DNA from: Candidatus Caldilinea saccharophila
GTDB lineage: Bacteria > Chloroflexota > Anaerolineae > Caldilineales > Caldilineaceae
Assembly (NCBI GenBank): GCA_016710365.1
Contig: JADJVW010000040.1
Coordinates: forward strand, 1 to 34,360
Direction of reading: 5' to 3'
DNA length: 34,360 bases
The notes beneath the pieces were generated by a model. The model was given only the letters and a program-made list of their open reading frames with translations, did not search any database and was not told the origin of the DNA. Within the stretch, counting starts at the first letter, position 1. Every line of letters starts with the position of its first letter. This document shows, one piece after another, positions 1 to 9,871 of the stretch. The position numbers were made by a program, and so were the translations under genes.

Positions 1-1
1 C

Positions 2-491
2 GCCGCCAATGACGGCCGGGCGATCCGCTGGATGATCACCGCCGGCGGTCCGGGCACCAGCCTGCTCGACCTCGGCGAAGGCGAGGACTCCAACCTGGCC
101 ACGGGGCAGGTGATGACCGAGATGAGGAGGCGGTTTCTGCGCCGGCGCCAGGCTTACCTGCAGTGGCTGCTAGCTGATGTGCTGGTGCACGCCTGGCGCC
201 GCTATGTGGCGGTGCGGGGGATCGCCGCCCGCCCGGTCACGCCCGCCGACATCCGAGTCGAGATGCCCGACATCTCGGTTGAGGACAACAAAGGAGTTGG
301 CGACGGCGGCGGCGCAACTGGCGTCCGCCCTGACCGATCTGGCGCAGGTCACGGGGAAGGGGCCGGCCTTCCGCCGGCTGGCGTTGCGCTGGTTCGTGAA
401 GTTCCTGGGCGAGCAGGTGACGGAGACGGAAATCGAGACCGTGCTAGCCGAGGCGGAACAGGAGCCGAGAGAGAGGGAGACCAAGCGATGA
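2..491 (+). CDS. Phage portal-like protein, C-terminal end, frameshifted
   Basis: The window opens inside this gene, so its start is not visible. The first part reads in frame 2 through an acidic stretch (LDLGEGEDSNLATGQVMTEM) and an arginine-rich helix (RRRFLRRRQAYL), a pattern I associate with the C-terminal region of phage portal proteins. Around base 290 the sensible reading moves to frame 3, continuing KELATAAAQLASALTDLAQV to a stop at 491. A single extra base near the aacaaagg run would explain the shift. It stands directly before the protease/capsid gene, where a portal gene is expected. The portal assignment is inferred from position and composition. A different head protein is possible. 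Confidence 0.5.
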
Positions 492-518
492 GAAAGACAG
501 AGAAACAGGAGAGGAGAG

Positions 519-2652
519 ATGAAAACAACTGACCGGAAGGCGCCACCGTTGACGGCGCCCGCCGTGCGCCCGGCGCCGCCGCTGCGCCTGGTGAGTGAGG
601 TGGGCGGGGCGATCTTGTGGAAAGACGGGCTGGAGCCGCTGCTGCGACCGACGGGGTGGAGGTTGACGCCATCACCTTCTGGGAGCGTCCCAATCGTAAC
701 CACGTGCGCCTGCGTCGCGGCGACCTGGCGGCCTTTGCCGCCTCTTTCGCTGGCGCCCCCTTTCTGCGCAACCACGACGAACAGGATATTGGGGCGCGGG
801 AAGGGATCGTGCTGGCCTCAGTCGTGGAGGAGCGGCCGCACCCAGTGGACGGCGAACAAACTCCAGCCCTGCGCCAGCGGCTGCGCATTACCACCGAGCG
901 AGGACGCAAGGCGCTGGCCGACCGTCAGATCGACCGTTTCTCGGTGGCGCTCGACGTGGCCGGCTGGGAGTGCTCCATCTGCGGCGCCGACTGGATGGCG
1001 TGCAGCCACTGGCCGGGGCAAACGTATGCGGTGAACGGACAGCAGACGGTGTGCGAGATCGTGGCCGTGCAGCCGCGGGGACGGGAAGTCTCGGCGGTGA
1101 ATGTGCCAGCGGTGGCTGGCACCGGGCTGTTGCAGGCGTTGTGTGCGTGTAAAGAACAAGTGCAAAAGGAGAACATGATGAACGAGGCAGTCTATGCAGG
1201 GGCAGAGGAAACGCTGGATGCACCGGCGCTGGATGCAGCGACGCCGCCGACTGCGGCGGGCGGGGAGGGAATGCCCAACCCCATGGTCGCCTTGCGCTTT
1301 TTCCAAGGCGAGCTGGCGGCGGTGCAGCAGATGCGCCGGGAACTGGAGGCGGAGCGCCGCGAGGCGCAAATCCGGGCGTCGGGGCTGAGCGAGCACGGGC
1401 AGCAGGTCGTGCGCCTGGCTACGCTGCAGGGCGGGGATGTGGCTGGGCTGATTGAGGCGCAGCGCGTCACCGAGGCGGCCCTGGCCTCGCCCGTCAAGGG
1501 CAACCGCCCGCTGGCCATCAGCGGGATGCAGGCGCCCGAGGATCGGGTGCAGGCTGCCTTCGACTGGCCATGGGGCTTGGCCGAGGCGCCGCTGCCGCCG
1601 CCTGCCATGCGCAACGTGCGGGACTTGTACCTGGCCATCACCGGCGACTACGACTTCCACGGACGCTTCATTCCCGACCAGGCGCAACTGGCGGCGGCCA
1701 CCACGACCACGCTGCCGGGGCTGGCCGTCAACGCACTCAACAAGGTGGTGCTGCAATACTACGCCAGCATGTTGACCTGGCGCTGGTACGAGCCCTTGGT
1801 CGAAGTAGTGCCTCACGACGGCTCCACCCACGACGTGCAACTGATCATGGTGGATGGCGTCGCCAATCTCTCGACGGTGGCCGAAGGCGCCGCCTACACC
1901 GAGTTGACCGTAGGCGACGCCAAGGAAGTGATCCCCTTTGCAAAAAAGGGCAACTTTGTCGGCATTACGCTCGAGATGTTCCGCCGCTCCGACATCGCTA
2001 AGCTGCAGGCCATCCCGCGCGCGCTGATGGCGGCCAGCCTGCGCACACGCTCGGCGGCCGTCGCCAGCATTTTCACGTCCGCAGCCGGCGCCGGCCCTAC
2101 GCTGGCCGATGACGGCAAGCCTCTCTTTCACGCCGACCATGGCAATTTGGACACGACCGCCTTCTCCAGCGGCGTGGGCGGCGGCCCGCCAGCGCATCTG
2201 GAAACAGCCCTTGCCTGGTACGGGCAAACCGCTCAGCCTGTGGCCCACCTTCTGCCTGTTGCCTATCGACCTCTACGACACGGCGCTGGAGGTCTACGGC
2301 TACGGTGCGGGCGACGTGGGCAAACCCAACAGCGGCGGCACGGCGCAGACGGTCAACCCCTACGGCGGCAGCCGGGTGGGCGACCCGCGTCCGATCCCGG
2401 TCGCCGTACCCGACTGGAGCGATGCCAACAACTGGGGCCTATCTCGTGGATCCCAGACTCCAGCCGGTGATCTGCATGGCCTACGCCAACGCCCCGGCCG
2501 GCGGTCTGCACGCCCTGCCCGAGTTCTTCGCCGGCGACACCGAGCGCAGCGGCCTGCTCTTCACCAACGACGTGCTGCCGGTGAAAGTCCGCGACTGGTG
2601 GGGTTTCGGCATCGCCACCTACGTCGGAGTCGGCAAGAACAACGTAGCGTAA
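519..2652 (+). CDS. Prohead protease / major capsid fusion protein, three frameshifts
   Basis: This is a reconstructed fusion of about 710 residues. It starts at ATG 519 with an aggagag ribosome site, moves from frame 3 to frame 2 near 650, to frame 3 near 2230 and to frame 1 near 2440, and stops at 2652. The N-terminal part is a phage maturation-protease domain with a Cys-rich insert (CSICGADW..C.H.PGQTY, bases about 970-1025). A Glu/Arg-rich scaffold-like helix follows (QQMRRELEAERREAQIR, about 1325-1375). The C-terminal part (about 1600-2652) is a major head protein: DYDFHGRFIPDQ, VEVVPHDGSTHDVQ, FAKKGNFVGITLEMFRRSD, then DLYDTALEVYGYG and VKVRDWWGFGIATYVG. Fused protease/capsid genes are a known phage class; the enzyme trims scaffold and capsid during head assembly. 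Sequence on either side of each break still matches the family, so the breaks are recent or are read errors. Confidence 0.8.
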
Positions 2653-2825
2653 ACACAGGGCGAGGGGCGTCTGCGCAGCGCCCCCGTGGGGGCAGCGGAG
2701 CAGGGCGGCGCTGTTGCCTTCCGCCTTTCGCTCACAGAATTGGCGACGGAGCGCCAGAGGAAGCGCCGCCCAGAGGTGGGGCGGTGGCCGGTGCTGACGC
2801 CCAAGACAGAGGGGAGCATAGACCC

Positions 2826-3230
2826 ATGCACACACAAACCCTGCTGGCGACGGTCAGCGACCGTCAGGTGGCGGAGTTGCTGGCGGACATCTATTGGGAA
2901 GTCACGACACTGCAGCGCCGAGTAACGGCGTTGGAGAACAGCGCAACGCAACCGGACGCCGATCCCGCCAGCGTCTGGTTTCCCACCGCCGCGGACGCAA
3001 GCGCGCATCTGGGGATCGCCGCCGATAGCGAGGATGACCCCGACCTGCTGGCGCTGACCCTGGGCGGCAAGGCAGCGGCGTTGCTGGTGGCGGCCGATTT
3101 TCCATCGCTGGCAGCGGTGCGGGCGGCCAATGATGCGCAACTGCGCCCGGTCGTGGGGGCGCGCTCGCTTAGGGTGATCCGGGCGCAATTAGCCGCCCAG
3201 TCTGGGGAGGCGGACGCAAAGGAGGCGTAG
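2826..3230 (+). CDS. Small phage head-region protein with helix-hairpin-helix-like C-terminus
   Basis: This 134-residue protein starts at ATG 2826 behind a gaggggag site. Residues about 5-40 form a predicted helix (VAELLADIYWEVTTLQRRVT). The C-terminal third (ADFPSLAAVRAANDAQLRPV then GARSLRVIRAQLAAQ) has the spacing of a helix-hairpin-helix fold, usually a nucleic-acid or protein contact. Its place between the capsid gene and further head/tail genes suggests a head-completion or connector role. I do not recognise a named family. The stop is followed directly by the next ATG, so the two genes are probably translated together. The 170 bases upstream hold a GC-rich hairpin (gcgcccccgtgggggc) and no gene. 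Confidence 0.65.
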   Translation: MHTQTLLATVSDRQVAELLADIYWEVTTLQRRVTALENSATQPDADPASVWFPTAADASAHLGIAADSEDDPDLLALTLGGKAAALLVAADFPSLAAVRAANDAQLRPVVGARSLRVIRAQLAAQSGEADAKEA

Positions 3231-3587
3231 ATGGCGGAATTGATTGTGCTGACGGCAACACAGGTAGGGGCGGGCGACCAGGCGTATGTAAGCTTCCACC
3301 TGCCAGTGGCGGCGACATTGGTTGGCGTCACCGTCGCCGGGGTGAACGTCGTCGGTGCGCCGACGACCGGCTTCGTGTCGGTCAACGAACCGGTGCTGGA
3401 TGAAGTCTGCACTGTGCACATCAAATGGGCGAATGCCTGGACAGGCGACTGGCGCAGCCGACACCTGGGCGGGACGGAAACACCAGTGCCGCTGTCAGCG
3501 GGCACAGCGCTGGACATCACGCTCTATCTATCCGGCGGCGTCAACCCGACGCCCGATCTCACGACGACATTGTGGCTGGCGGTGTAG
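3231..3587 (+). CDS. Small beta-rich phage structural protein
   Basis: This 118-residue protein starts at the base after the previous stop (tagatg), which implies translational coupling. The sequence alternates hydrophobic and polar residues with many Val, Thr and Gly (QAYVSFHLPVAATLVGVTVA, ALDITLYLSGG), as in an immunoglobulin-like or jelly-roll beta sandwich. There is no signal peptide or membrane segment. In this location it could be a head-decoration or minor structural protein. That is inference from position and fold character only; I do not recognise the family. Confidence 0.6.
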   Translation: MAELIVLTATQVGAGDQAYVSFHLPVAATLVGVTVAGVNVVGAPTTGFVSVNEPVLDEVCTVHIKWANAWTGDWRSRHLGGTETPVPLSAGTALDITLYLSGGVNPTPDLTTTLWLAV

Positions 3588-3596
3588 GGTGAGGCG

Positions 3597-4655
3597 ATGA
3601 TGACGCCGTTGGGCGGGCGCTGCTTGGCGCCAGTGTTGGGGCGTGCGCAGACGCCGCCCATGCCAGTCGCCACTTATACGGTGACGACCACCGGCGGCGA
3701 GACGCACACCATCAACGAACTGGGAGTGGCGCCGGGCGCCAGTTGTCGCATCGACTGGGGGGATGGGACGCAGGACACGTACACGGGTAACGCCAAGCGC
3801 ACGCACCTCTATCCGGGGGCGGGCGTCTGGACGGTGACGGTCTACACACCGGAAGCAGTGCGCACATTTGACATGCGCGACGGCAAGGTTACACTGCGCA
3901 GCGTCGGCATCCGCTCTCTGCGCGGTGTGACGACCTTTCTGTTGACGGGGGTCAAGGGCGGGCGCTTCGACAGCGCCGACGTGCGTGACTGGCGCCCCGT
4001 CACTTTCACCTTAATTATCGCAACGCCCGGCTTTGCCGGACACTTCGCCAGCGCCGACGTGAGCGCCTGGCGACCCTCCGTCTTCTATGTGGCGTCGCTG
4101 CCCGCCGGCTACACCGGCGCTTTCCACAGCGCCGATCTGTCGGCGTGGCGCCCCATCACCTTTCGCTTGCAGGCGCTGCCGATAGGCTTCACCGGCGTCT
4201 TTGCCAGCACCGATGTGAGCGCCTGGCATCCAACTTATTTCTTCTTAATCCAGATGCCGGTGGACTTCAGCGTCGTCGTCAACAGCGCCGATCTCAGCAC
4301 CTGGCGCCCGACCTATTTTTATCTGGGCAACATACCTGGCGCCAGCGTGACTGCCGGCGGCGGCTTCGCTGCCTGGACGACAACCACCTACATCTCGCTC
4401 CCCAGCGCCGGGCTGACGCAGGCGACAGTTGACGCTGTGTTGTGGGAGGTCTATCAGGCGACCCGGCTGCGACCCGCCGCTGGCGTCATGCTAGATGTGA
4501 GCGGGGCAAACGCCGCGCCGTCGGGCGTCCATCGGGCGGCGCAAGCGTGCCCGGTGACGGTGAGCACACCGGGAAAGGAGATCGCCCACGAGTTGCGGTA
4601 CGACGGCTGCGGCGCGGGGTTGAAGAAATGGGGGTCGGTGACCTTTGCAGTGTGA
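3597..4655 (+). CDS. PKD-like domain plus five 26-residue SADxSAW repeats, phage structural protein
   Basis: This 352-residue protein starts at ATG 3597 after ggtgagg; ATG 3600 is an alternative. Residues about 22-90 look like a PKD-type beta sandwich (CRIDWGDGTQDTY, then THLYPGAGVWTVTVY). From about residue 122 there are five back-to-back 26-residue units with the core G.F.SADVSAWRP..F.L..LP.GFT, encoded by 78-bp units at about 3960-4350. A sixth, degenerate unit (TAGGGFAAWTTTTYISLP) follows. These resemble BspA/DUF285-type beta-solenoid repeats of bacterial surface proteins. A PKD domain with solenoid repeats suggests an exposed adhesive or decoration protein on the virion. The C-terminus contains paired Cys residues (CPVTVS, CGAGLKKW). 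The binding role is inferred. Confidence 0.65.
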   Translation: MMTPLGGRCLAPVLGRAQTPPMPVATYTVTTTGGETHTINELGVAPGASCRIDWGDGTQDTYTGNAKRTHLYPGAGVWTVTVYTPEAVRTFDMRDGKVTLRSVGIRSLRGVTTFLLTGVKGGRFDSADVRDWRPVTFTLIIATPGFAGHFASADVSAWRPSVFYVASLPAGYTGAFHSADLSAWRPITFRLQALPIGFTGVFASTDVSAWHPTYFFLIQMPVDFSVVVNSADLSTWRPTYFYLGNIPGASVTAGGGFAAWTTTTYISLPSAGLTQATVDAVLWEVYQATRLRPAAGVMLDVSGANAAPSGVHRAAQACPVTVSTPGKEIAHELRYDGCGAGLKKWGSVTFAV

Positions 4656-4673
4656 AGAGAAGGGAAAGCGAAC

Positions 4674-5854
4674 GTGACGACGAATGTGTTGCTCTATGGC
4701 TATTTTACGGCGGGGAAGCTCGGCAAGTCGGGGTTGTCCGACGTTGTCGTCGATGTGGACGCCATCGCAAAGGCGACCGGGCTGCGCACGGAAGTGGTGA
4801 CGGGTAGTGCGGCCAGCAGCGGGCGGCGCGGCTATTACTACTACTGGCTCCCCGACGCCGCCCCAGAAACGCACGACTACATCGCCATCTTTGTCACTGC
4901 TGATGCGAGCGTTGACGCCAACGAAGTCGCGGCGGTGCGCCCCGATTTGGCGGAGGCGTGGCGAGCGGCGCTGGTTTTGCTCGATGCGCCGATTTCGACC
5001 CGGCTGGCCGGGGACGCCTATCAACCGCCGTCGCCAGCGGCGGACACAGCGGACGCCGTGCGTATGGCCCTCATCCCGGAACTGGCGCAGTTGGATGCGC
5101 CGGTCTCGTCCCGCCTGGCAACAATCGCTTACACTGCCCCGCCCAGTGGGGCGACGGTGGCCGCCGCTGTGCGCAGCGAACTCGCCCCGGAAGTGGGACG
5201 GCTGGACGCGCCGGTTTCGTCGCGTCTGGCAAGCAGCGCTTATCAGCCGCCGCCGGACGCCGCAACGATGGCGGACGCTGTACGCACGGAACTCGCCCCG
5301 GAACTGGGGCGGTTGGATGTCGCGGCGTCGAGTCGCCTAGCGACGACTGCTTATGCCCCGCCGCCGGCGGTGGCGGACGCCGTGCGGGCGGAACTTGCCT
5401 TGGAATTGACGCGCCTGGATGTCCCGGTCTCGTCCCGCCTGGCGGGGGCGGTCTATGCGCCGCCCCTGAACAGCAGCGGCGTGCAGGCGGCGGCGGCGCA
5501 GGCGCTGCTGGCGTATGACGCTGCCACCGGGATGGATTTGGCGGCGCTGCCCGCCCCGCCGAGTGGGGGCGCCCTGGCCGCCGCCGTGCGCACGGAACTC
5601 GCCCCGGAACTGGGGCGGTTGGATGTCGCCGTCTCGACGCGGCTGGCGGCGACGAGCCATCACGCCGCCCCGGACGCCGCGGCGGTGGCGGATGCGGTTT
5701 GGGAGGAACTGTTGAGCGAACACACGACGCCGGAACGCCAGCGGCCGCTCTGGCTGCCCTCACGCTACTTGACCTGCCGCTGCCGCCAGCGCAAGGCGTA
5801 CCGCCGGCGCCCCTCCGAGACGCCAATGGCGCTGACGCTGGCCGATTATCGTGA
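4674..5854 (+). CDS. Phage protein with tandem LDAPVSSRLA 37-residue repeats, frameshift near its end
   Basis: It starts at GTG 4674 after aagggaaagcg. The N-terminal domain of about 100 residues (MTTNVLLYGYFTAGKLGKSG, then YYYYWLPDAAPETHDYIAIF) looks like a compact beta domain. Six units of a 37-residue repeat follow, with core LDAPVSSRLA..AY..PP...ADAVR.ELAPELGR. As printed, the frame runs on into the next gene, but near base 5730 another frame restores the usual ending (PGTPAAALAALTLLDLPLPP) and stops at 5854. One indel therefore fakes a fusion with the downstream gene. Such repeats occur in Ala-rich phage head/tail proteins of unknown role. The true stop lies 29 bases inside the next gene, an overlap typical of phage operons. 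Confidence 0.65.
4980..5720 (+). repeat. 111-bp tandem repeats inside the LDAPVSSRLA gene
   Basis: Units begin at 4980, 5091, 5202 and 5313, exactly 111 bases (37 codons) apart. Further units begin at 5415, after a shortened 102-base unit, and near 5619, after a unit with an insert. The most conserved DNA encodes ELAPELGRLD and VSSRLA. Repeat length can change by slippage or recombination without changing the frame. Confidence 0.8.
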
Positions 5855-6434
5855 GCGCGTGCGCAGCGTGCTGGCGACGGCGCTCGATGCATCCACCTGG
5901 ACGGACGCCCTGATCGATGCTGGGCTGCGCAGCGCCCTGCTCTATCTGGCCGAACGGCTGCCGCCGGTCGAGGCGACGCTGGCCTGCGCGGCAGGGCGCA
6001 CGCAGCCGCTGACGACGCTGCCCGACCTGCTGACGATCGCAGCTATAGGCTGGCCGTGGCAAGCGAACGAGGAGATATTTCACGCCGCGCGCTGGCGATG
6101 GGCCAGCAACGCAGCGATTCACATCGAAAGCGGCGTCCCCGCCGCTGGCGACTTGCTGCGTCTACGCTACTGGCGTCGGCTGGCCGTGAGTGGGCTGGAG
6201 GGAGCGACGGCGACGACGCTGCCCGACCGCCATGCCGATCTGGTGGCGACCGGGGCCGCGGGCTATGCTCTGCTCGGGCGCGTGCGCCAGGTGGGGGAAA
6301 ACCCCGCCGTCCCCAAAGACGCCGCCCGCACCTATGTGCAAGTGGCAGGCGACCTGATTGCCCGCTTCAGTGACGGCTGTAGGCTCCTCGATGGGACGGC
6401 GTCCACCCCGGCGTGGACGCAGATCGGGGTGTAG
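5826..6434 (+). CDS. Putative phage head-tail adaptor protein
   Basis: I take ATG 5826 as the start, giving 202 residues. It lies in the same printed frame as the upstream repeat protein only because of the frame break near 5730. The protein is mainly helical: an N-terminal helix pair (LADYRERVRSVLATALD, WTDALIDAGLRSALLYLAER), a central beta region (AAIHIESGVPAAGDLLRLRY) and a long C-terminal helical part (GAAGYALLGRVRQVG, AARTYVQVAGDLIARF). That layout and its position after head genes fit phage adaptor/connector proteins of the gp6-like type, which join portal to tail. No catalytic motif is seen. The next gene starts two bases after its stop. Confidence 0.55.
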   Translation: MALTLADYRERVRSVLATALDASTWTDALIDAGLRSALLYLAERLPPVEATLACAAGRTQPLTTLPDLLTIAAIGWPWQANEEIFHAARWRWASNAAIHIESGVPAAGDLLRLRYWRRLAVSGLEGATATTLPDRHADLVATGAAGYALLGRVRQVGENPAVPKDAARTYVQVAGDLIARFSDGCRLLDGTASTPAWTQIGV

Positions 6435-6436
6435 TC

Positions 6437-8584
6437 ATGCGTCCCCTCGCCGCCACGCTCTGGTACGCTCAGACGCAACGCCACGCCAGCTACCGCGTGC
6501 GCGCCCTGGTCAAAGCGCGCAGCACCTTTTCTGGCGACGCCTTCCGTCTGCTGAAGCGCTTCACGTCGCTCTGGAGCGCCAGCGACCATCCCTACCGGGT
6601 CAGTGGGGCGCCGTGCGACCTGACGGCGGCGGCGTGCGCCGGCCACGGCCAGCGCGTCATTCTCCACGCCTTGCGATCAGATGCGGCGGGCAAGGTGGGG
6701 GTGCGCCGCTTTACCCTCAACGGAACGCAGGTGTCCACCGCCCCGCCCGTCGATGTGGCGACGCTGGCGACGCCCTACGCTACGGGCGGCAGCACGCCGG
6801 GGATCGCCCAGGTCAACGGGCAGGTGCGTCTGGTCTATGCGGACGGCGCCGGGCCCGGTGGCGCACTCATCCGACGACGGCGTCTCACCTGGACGCCGCC
6901 CCTGCTCCCGACAGGGCAGGCACCTGGTGCGTTTTTCCAACTTGCCCCCTGCGCCCGGATGTTACGGGCAAGTGGGTGCTGGTGTATTCCGCCTGGACGC
7001 CGGGCGGGCAGGTGCGCATTCGCGGGGCGCACGACGTCGGCGCTGGGTGGGTGAACTGGCCGGTCTGTCCGACGACGGTGGAATGGGGAGGTGGCGGGCG
7101 CGCCGGGGGCGGCGACGAGTCTGCTGAGCGACCGGTGCGCTGTCTACCTGTGGGGACGCAACTACACGTGGAGCTCGCTGGCGGTGGGCAGCGTGCAGTT
7201 GGCGGCGGGTGCGTTCGTCAGTTGGTGGGGCGCCGTCACGATTATCGACCGCGCCGGGCTGGAGGGGGAGACAAGCTATGCGCGTGCACCGGCGCTGCAT
7301 ATGGCGCCCTACTGGGCTGACGATGCGGAGGAATAGGCTCAACGCGCCGCTACTGGGTGCGGGCGGCGTTGTGGAGCGGGCCCGGCAGCAGCGAAATGGA
7401 AGAGCCGGTCGTTATCTCAGATGAGGACGCCGACGCCGCCCTCTCCCCCTACGAACATCTGCACATGGTGCCCGTGTCCGGCACAGAGTCCGCCTGCTGT
7501 TGGGAGCGACGGTCATGCGCTGCTGGTCAATTCGGACACCAACGCCATCCATGCGCTGGATGTGCTCGCTATCGCCACGAACAGCATCTCGGCGGCGGCG
7601 GGCGGCTGACGCTGCGCACGCTTCCGGGCAAAGTCGTGGTCACACCCGGCCAGCCGCTGCAGGGAGACCTGCCCGTCCATCCGGGCTACGTGTTGGAACT
7701 GGAGCGCACGGTGACGGCGTTGGACGCCGGCGGGCGGCCGGTGGGCGGCGTCGACCGGCGCAGCTTTCGGGTGGCGGCGGTGACGCACCATCCCGAGTAC
7801 AACGAAGTCGTGGCGTATGACGGGCGGGACGCTCTGGCAGCACCATCTGCGACGGGCGAAGATTTTGCGGGTGGGCGATCGCCTACGCAGTGAAGACGTG
7901 CGGGCGCTGATTGTATGGGCGGGGGTCAAGCCCGACGCCGTCGCCCCGCCTGACCCGGCGCGCCGGTCGCCCGGCTTTGTCGCCAGCGTTGGGCAGACCC
8001 TGGGCGGGGCGCTAACGGAATACCTACAACCCATCGCTGCAGTAGTGCGTCCGGGGCGGCTGGAGAGCGGCGATATCGCCACCAACCATCCCTCCGTCAG
8101 CATCGTGGCGGCGCGCTGGGACGCCGGCGGGGCAACGCCCGTCCTGCACCTAGTGCACCGCACGGAAGCGGTCAACGTGTGGGCAAACATCGTGCACTAT
8201 CTGGATGATGAGACGCTGACCGAAGCGACCACCGACTCAGTGATCGCCGTGGCGATCGGCATGAGGACGAGCGACCCGGCGGATGGCGAGGACTGGCGCG
8301 TGCAGGTGACGGACGCCCACCAGTATGGACGCGTGCGCCCGCACCCGCTGGCGCTGCGCAACCGACGCTGGACAAGCGCCGACTTAGAGGCGGTGGCGGC
8401 CGCCGCCGCCGGGCAGGCGCAGGGCGGGACGCCGCGCCTGCGGGTGCGCTGCCCAGCGCACCTGGGCATCGAGTTGTTCGACCCGGTGATTGTACACAAC
8501 GACGACCCGCGCATGTGGCGCTTGACGGCGCTGACGGAAGTCTTTGTCAACGGGCGCATCGACCAGGAACTGGGGCTGCGCTAG
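6437..8584 (+). CDS. Large phage tail-region protein, at least five frame breaks
   Basis: I read this as one gene of roughly 715 residues starting at ATG 6437. Sensible protein sequence moves between frames near 6950, 7085, 7335, 7500, 7605 and 7830 and ends at 8584. Recognisable blocks are MRPLAATLWYAQTQRHASYR, GKWVLVYSAWTPGGQVRIRG, YLWGRNYTWSSLAVGSVQLA, HALLVNSDTNAIHALDVLAI, LPGKVVVTPGQPLQGDLPVH and the long C-terminal block from about 7840 (VGQTLGGALTEYLQPIAAVV, NVWANIVHYLDDETLTEATT). The aromatic, beta-rich N-terminal half recalls beta-propeller or tail proteins. Its place before a tail-fibre gene suggests a tail or baseplate part. Two adjacent genes instead of one cannot be excluded; the in-frame stop at 7336 is the likeliest divider. 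I do not recognise a family. Confidence 0.5.
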
Positions 8585-8604
8585 GGGGCGGAAAGGAGCG
8601 AGCG

Positions 8605-9240
8605 ATGCAGGAGAATCTGACCGGGCGCCCGGCGTTGGGCACGGTGCTGGCGGTGACGGGAAATACAGCCACCGTGCGTCTCTTTTTACCCGGCGGCGGC
8701 GTGGTGGAGGAGACGCTCCCGGCGGTGGGCGGCGGGCTGCTTGCGCCCGGGGCGACGGTGGTGGCGGTCTTCTTATCCGAAGCGCCGGCTTCAGGAGTAG
8801 TGGTGGGGGCGCTGGACGGGGCGGCGCTGGTGGCGCCGCACACGCACGACGAACGCTACTACACGGAAGGGGAAGTCAACGACCTGCTGGCGGGCAAGGC
8901 GAACGCCGGGCATGGCCACGACGAACGCTACTACACGGAAGGGGAAGTCAACGACCTGCTGACAGGCAAGGCGAACGCCGGGCATGGCCATCCCGACCTC
9001 GTGCCTTGGTCGCTCTTTGACGGCGCGGTCAGGGATTTCGTGACGGACTATCTGGTTGATTCGCCCACAGCGACATGGCAAGTCGTCGCCGCCGGTTTGC
9101 AGGCGACGGCAATGGGCGTGCGCAGCGTGACGCAGGCGGTTCGGGATGCGCTGGGGGCAAGCGAGGGCGCGGTGGTCTACAATCGCACAAGCGGCAAGTT
9201 TGAAGGGCGGACGGGAACAACGTGGGTGGTGTTGGGATGA
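8605..9240 (+). CDS. Phage tail spike/fibre protein: OB-fold-like N-terminus with HxH repeats
   Basis: This 211-residue protein starts at ATG 8605 behind gaaaggag; the open frame continues upstream but those codons overlap the preceding gene. Residues about 9-70 (GTVLAVTGNTATVRLFLPGG, then LAPGATVVAVFLSEAP) fit the small OB-type barrel seen at the base of tail spikes. Residues about 79-130 carry HTH, HGH and HGH motifs around two copies of a 24-residue unit (HDERYYTEGEVNDLLAGKAN). HxH pairs in phage fibres bind metal ions along a trimeric needle. The C-terminus (VVYNRTSGKFEGRTGTTWVV) resembles a fibre tip. It is the last gene of the rightward module. Confidence 0.7.
   Translation: MQENLTGRPALGTVLAVTGNTATVRLFLPGGGVVEETLPAVGGGLLAPGATVVAVFLSEAPASGVVVGALDGAALVAPHTHDERYYTEGEVNDLLAGKANAGHGHDERYYTEGEVNDLLTGKANAGHGHPDLVPWSLFDGAVRDFVTDYLVDSPTATWQVVAAGLQATAMGVRSVTQAVRDALGASEGAVVYNRTSGKFEGRTGTTWVVLG
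8845..8988 (+). repeat. Two 72-bp direct repeats in the tail-fibre gene
   Basis: Bases 8845-8916 and 8917-8988 are almost identical; the difference I see is gcgggc against acaggc. Each copy encodes one 24-residue HDERYYTEG... unit ending in HG. The near identity points to recent duplication or continued exchange between copies. Confidence 0.85.
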
Positions 9241-9417
9241 AGGTCCGTGGTGACGTTAGCGACGTTGCCAGCGAGTAACCCGCACGTGGCGGAGCGATTG
9301 TGGAACAGGGCGGGAGGGTGCGGGTATCGGCGGAGGGAGGGAAGACGTCGGACGACGCCGCACGTTTTGGAGAAGGGGCGTGACATACAGGTGATTGCTC
9401 CTGTCGGGGTGGAGCGG

Positions 9418-9464
9418 CAAACCAAACGGCTCACGAGCGACATGATCGTGAGCCGTTTGGTTTG
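9418..9464. terminator. Perfect 19-bp hairpin between convergent modules
   Basis: Arms at 9418-9436 and 9446-9464 are exact reverse complements (caaaccaaacggctcacga) around a 9-base loop. It lies about 180 bases after the tail-fibre gene and 24 bases before the end of the opposing gene, so it probably stops transcription from both sides. No long T-run follows. Confidence 0.7.
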
Positions 9465-9487
9465 TCTCAGTTTGCATCCCACTGCTC

Positions 9488-9871
9488 TCACCCCACCGGC
9501 GCCGCCGCTTGCCGGAAGCGCAGCGTACGAAAGCGTCGGCGCGCTTCCGCCCGCAGCGCTTCCCATCCGACGGGCGGCGAAAGCGTGAGGTCGAGTTCGC
9601 TGGCGCCGGTCAGGCCGGAGCGCACGCCCGCCAGGGCTGGGCACGTCGCAAACGCCGCAGGATAATAGGTCAGTGCCGCATCGAGCAGCGCATCGGCGCT
9701 GAAGGCGGGTGTAGTCAGACAATCGATGGCGCCCAACGGGCGCAGCGTGGCGTCGTGGTAGATCGGTTCAATGCGCCAGCGCGTGCCGGCGGGTCGCACG
9801 AGCAAAGCCAGGGCGATGACGCCCGGCGCCCGGTCGAAGGCGTCAATGGTATAGACGAAGGAAGTGCGCAT
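9488..9871 (-). CDS. Hypothetical protein in phage region
   Basis: I place the start at the ATG at 9871, preceded on this strand by gaaaggcag, giving 127 residues. The open frame extends further upstream but those residues look random. The protein begins MRTSFVYTIDAFDRAPGVIA and ends EARRRFRTLRFRQAAAPVG. It has no Cys-based motif, membrane segment or signal peptide and looks like a small alpha/beta protein. It converges on the tail-fibre gene across a shared hairpin. I do not recognise it. Confidence 0.55.
   Translation of the reverse strand: MRTSFVYTIDAFDRAPGVIALALLVRPAGTRWRIEPIYHDATLRPLGAIDCLTTPAFSADALLDAALTYYPAAFATCPALAGVRSGLTGASELDLTLSPPVGWEALRAEARRRFRTLRFRQAAAPVG

Noticed and set aside
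818..2248. Long minus-strand open frame of 476 codons opposite the capsid gene
   Set aside because: It mirrors the GC-rich codon pattern of the capsid fusion, has His/Arg-rich random composition and no ribosome site. The plus strand carries recognisable capsid motifs.
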